DNA of 17,127 nt. Source: Candidatus Fermentibacterales bacterium. Its GTDB lineage: Bacteria > Fermentibacterota > Fermentibacteria > Fermentibacterales > JAFGKQ01. Made by a program: the position numbers and the translations under genes. Every line of letters begins with the position of its first letter. Position 1 is the stretch's first letter. The stretch is from positions 1-17,127 of the forward strand of contig JAFGKQ010000055.1 in NCBI GenBank assembly GCA_016928495.1. The letters run 5' to 3'. The notes below the pieces were generated by a model. That model had not been told where the DNA came from and did no database searches. It worked only from the letters and a program-made list of their open reading frames with translations. Below are positions 15,839 through 17,127 of this stretch, piece by piece.

Positions 15839-16215
15839 GGCCGGCAGGAGCGAGCTTTCTCCGCGCTCTCTCGGCGGCCCTCTTCCTGATCGCCTGCGCC
15901 CTGCCCGGGGACTACGACATCGAGGACGTGGCGCCCACATCCCATCTGGGTGAGCCCTGCGAGCACGATCATGGGCACGGGGAGCTGCAGGAGGCCGGGC
16001 ACGAGCACCACGACGACGCGGAACGCCAGGAGTCGACCCAGACCGGCATGCATGTCCACGAGGCGGGGCAGAGGAACCACGGGACCGAGTGGTTCTTCAA
16101 CCAGCCCTGGGCGTCCCCCTTCATATGGCCCAAGATGCTCAGGGACAGCCTCGTCCTCGCAGCCCTGGCCGCCGTGATCGCGCTCGTGAGCCGTCGCCTG
16201 ACCAGGAGAGCATGA
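15835..16215 (+). CDS. His-rich predicted lipoprotein with C-terminal membrane helix (cassette gene 3)
   Basis: 126 residues. The N terminus has a basic n-region, hydrophobic ALSAALFLIA and a canonical lipobox LIAC (C21). Residues 37-82 are acidic and hold ten histidines (37, 44, 46, 48, 56, 58, 59, 73, 75, 82), including EHDHGHG and GHEHHDD. A WFFNQPWASPFIWPK block (86-100) leads into a membrane helix (about 104-119) ending RRLTRRA, so the C terminus should be cytoplasmic. If lipidated, the protein would be anchored at both ends with the His loop outside. The loop suggests divalent metal binding (inference). ATG 15835 and the end at 16215 both lie in 4-nt overlaps with neighbours, which supports it as a real gene. 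No named family recognised. Confidence 0.82.
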   Translation: MRPAGASFLRALSAALFLIACALPGDYDIEDVAPTSHLGEPCEHDHGHGELQEAGHEHHDDAERQESTQTGMHVHEAGQRNHGTEWFFNQPWASPFIWPKMLRDSLVLAALAAVIALVSRRLTRRA

Positions 16216-16868
16216 GAACCCACCAGCTCCTCATCCTCTCCGTGCTCTTCCTTCTTGCGGCAGTCTTCTCCGGTACCGCGACCATCAGTCATGACCTGTC
16301 GGGCCAGGAGCAGGCCGCCAGGGAGTCCGCCTGCTCAGGCTTTGCCGCGGCAAGACAGGCGCTTGCCGATCTGCTCTACATCCAGCTCGACCACTATCAT
16401 CACATCTGGATGTACCAGGGGCACTCCTGGACCGAGGCGACCGACTACCTGCCGCAGATCTGGCTGATCGTGAAGCTCGATCCGGGCTTCGCCGACGTCT
16501 ACGCGGACGGGGCCTACCATCTTGCCGTCAACCTGGACGAGCCGGAGCGCGGAATGGAGCTGCTGGAGACGGGCTTGAGGAACATCCCTGACAGCGAGGA
16601 GCTGATCTGGCAGTATGCCTTCCTCAACCACGAGATCGAGGAAGGCTCGCCCGAGGCGGTCATTTCGGGGTGTCTCGACCTGTTCCGGCTCTCACGCCGC
16701 AGGGACGGGCTCGAGGAGCCGATGCTCGAGAAGAACGCCTGCATACTGATCGCGGACGCTCTGGAAGAGTGTACCTTGCGCGCAAACGCGCCCAGGCTCG
16801 CTCAGAGGTACGACAGGAGGGGCGACCTGCTCAGATGGCTGGAGATCGGAAGGGAGCTGGCTCCCTGA
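16212..16868 (+). CDS. Membrane-anchored TPR-like protein with HYHH motif (cassette gene 4)
   Basis: 218 residues. An N-terminal hydrophobic segment (5-22) anchors or exports it; no lipobox is seen. The rest is helical and repeat-like: about 75-105 (LPQIWLIVKLDPGFADVYADGAYHLA), 110-140 (GMELLETGLRNIPDSEELIWQYAFL) and 148-185 have the A-helix/B-helix spacing and the 'LDP.f...Y..GA..L' phrase of tetratricopeptide-type proteins. A histidine cluster HYHH (61-64) with H71 precedes the repeats. The start is ATG 16212 with AGGAGAGC directly upstream, overlapping the His-rich gene stop by 4 nt. TPR-like domains are scaffolds, so it probably presents or recruits a partner at the outer face of the transporter (inference). 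Confidence 0.82.
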   Translation: MRTHQLLILSVLFLLAAVFSGTATISHDLSGQEQAARESACSGFAAARQALADLLYIQLDHYHHIWMYQGHSWTEATDYLPQIWLIVKLDPGFADVYADGAYHLAVNLDEPERGMELLETGLRNIPDSEELIWQYAFLNHEIEEGSPEAVISGCLDLFRLSRRRDGLEEPMLEKNACILIADALEECTLRANAPRLAQRYDRRGDLLRWLEIGRELAP

Positions 16869-16884
16869 CAGGGACCTCCTGGAG

Positions 16885-17127
16885 CTAGCCGGTTCCGGGA
16901 CCAGGGGCCAGAGCGTCTCCCGGGAGACTGAACACCAGCAGGTTCGGCTCCTCGGGCTGTTCCCACCAGGAGAATCCCTCACGCTTGAGCGATTCGAGCA
17001 TAGCGGACTGGCTCTCGGGGATCAGGAGGGTCTGCCATTCCGCGCCCCGCTTCGAGCAGATGCCGTCGAGAGCCGGGACCAGGTCGGGGACACCATCCGG
17101 AAGGAAATCCACAAGGCAGAAATCGCC
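16885..17127 (-). CDS. C-terminal end of an unidentified protein, partial (start off window)
   Basis: The frame is open from the right edge to TAG at 16885-16887, 80 codons. It continues upstream past the GTG at 17112, so the true start lies outside. Visible sequence includes WQTLLIPESQSAMLESLKREGFSWW and a strand-like NLLVFSLPGD. The 'L..eGF' helix then strand pattern is reminiscent of the end of a GNAT acetyltransferase, but this is too little to name it. It converges on the TPR-like gene with 16 bp between stops. Confidence 0.6.
   Translation of the reverse strand, partial: GDFCLVDFLPDGVPDLVPALDGICSKRGAEWQTLLIPESQSAMLESLKREGFSWWEQPEEPNLLVFSLPGDALAPGPGTG

Noticed and set aside
16862-16874. 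Palindrome TCCCTG-A-CAGGGA over the stop of the TPR-like gene
   Set aside because: As RNA it gives only a 4-bp stem with a 5-nt loop and no U-run, so a terminator call is not supported.
1-17127. Mobile element, CRISPR, defence island, tRNA or rRNA
   Set aside because: No transposase, integrase, regular direct-repeat array, nuclease/helicase set or RNA-gene signature was found on either strand.

Overview
The window is a GC-rich stretch (well above 60% outside a few short gaps) of gene-dense bacterial DNA. Arginine is often encoded by AGG, and TTG or GTG starts are common. A fused 2-hydroxyacyl-CoA dehydratase activase with four-cysteine and Fe-S ligand motifs points to an anaerobic or fermentative lifestyle. 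Lipoprotein and Tat-type export signals are present. An uncultured anaerobe of a lineage such as Fermentibacterota would fit, but that placement is a guess from style and gene content, because no marker gene (rRNA, ribosomal protein) is present. No tRNA, rRNA, CRISPR array, transposase or phage gene was seen.

Layout from left to right. (1) 1-536, minus: the start of a UPF0104/LPG-synthase-TM membrane protein that runs off the left edge. (2) 608-2391, plus: an ABC ATPase and its ABC-2 permease, overlapping by 4 bp. (3) 8537-2374, minus: a small lipoprotein, then a 1457-residue double-activase/dehydratase fusion, then an M18 aminopeptidase. The M18 gene starts inside the end of the activase gene, and its own end overlaps the permease end by 18 bp. 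(4) 8723-13655, plus: two paralogous alkaline-phosphatase-superfamily enzymes and a membrane protein resembling the bacterial DUF106/EMC3-like group. They are driven by an extended -10 promoter that overlaps paired CACGTG palindromes. (5) 13868-13662, minus: a small ribbon-helix-helix-like protein. (6) A 252-bp intergenic gap containing a 40% GC segment with a 29-bp dyad. (7) 14121-16868, plus: four genes joined by 4-nt overlaps, encoding an ABC ATPase, an ABC-2 permease, a His-rich predicted lipoprotein with a C-terminal membrane segment, and a membrane-anchored helical-repeat (TPR-like) protein with a His cluster. (8) 16885 to the right edge, minus: the C-terminal end of an unidentified protein.

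The most interesting unit is the 14121-16868 cassette. Its overlaps imply one membrane machine: an ABC-2 exporter core plus two extracytoplasmic, histidine-bearing accessory proteins, with a small DNA-binding-like protein encoded divergently next to it. A metal-related role is an inference from the histidines only. Second is the phosphatase/EMC3-like operon. There the positive-inside rule puts the catalytic domain of the first enzyme in the cytoplasm, while the second carries a Tat signal, so the two paralogues may work on opposite faces of the membrane. The activase fusion is a recognised but functionally obscure family. Both ATPase modules look intact, and no separate dehydratase subunits are nearby.
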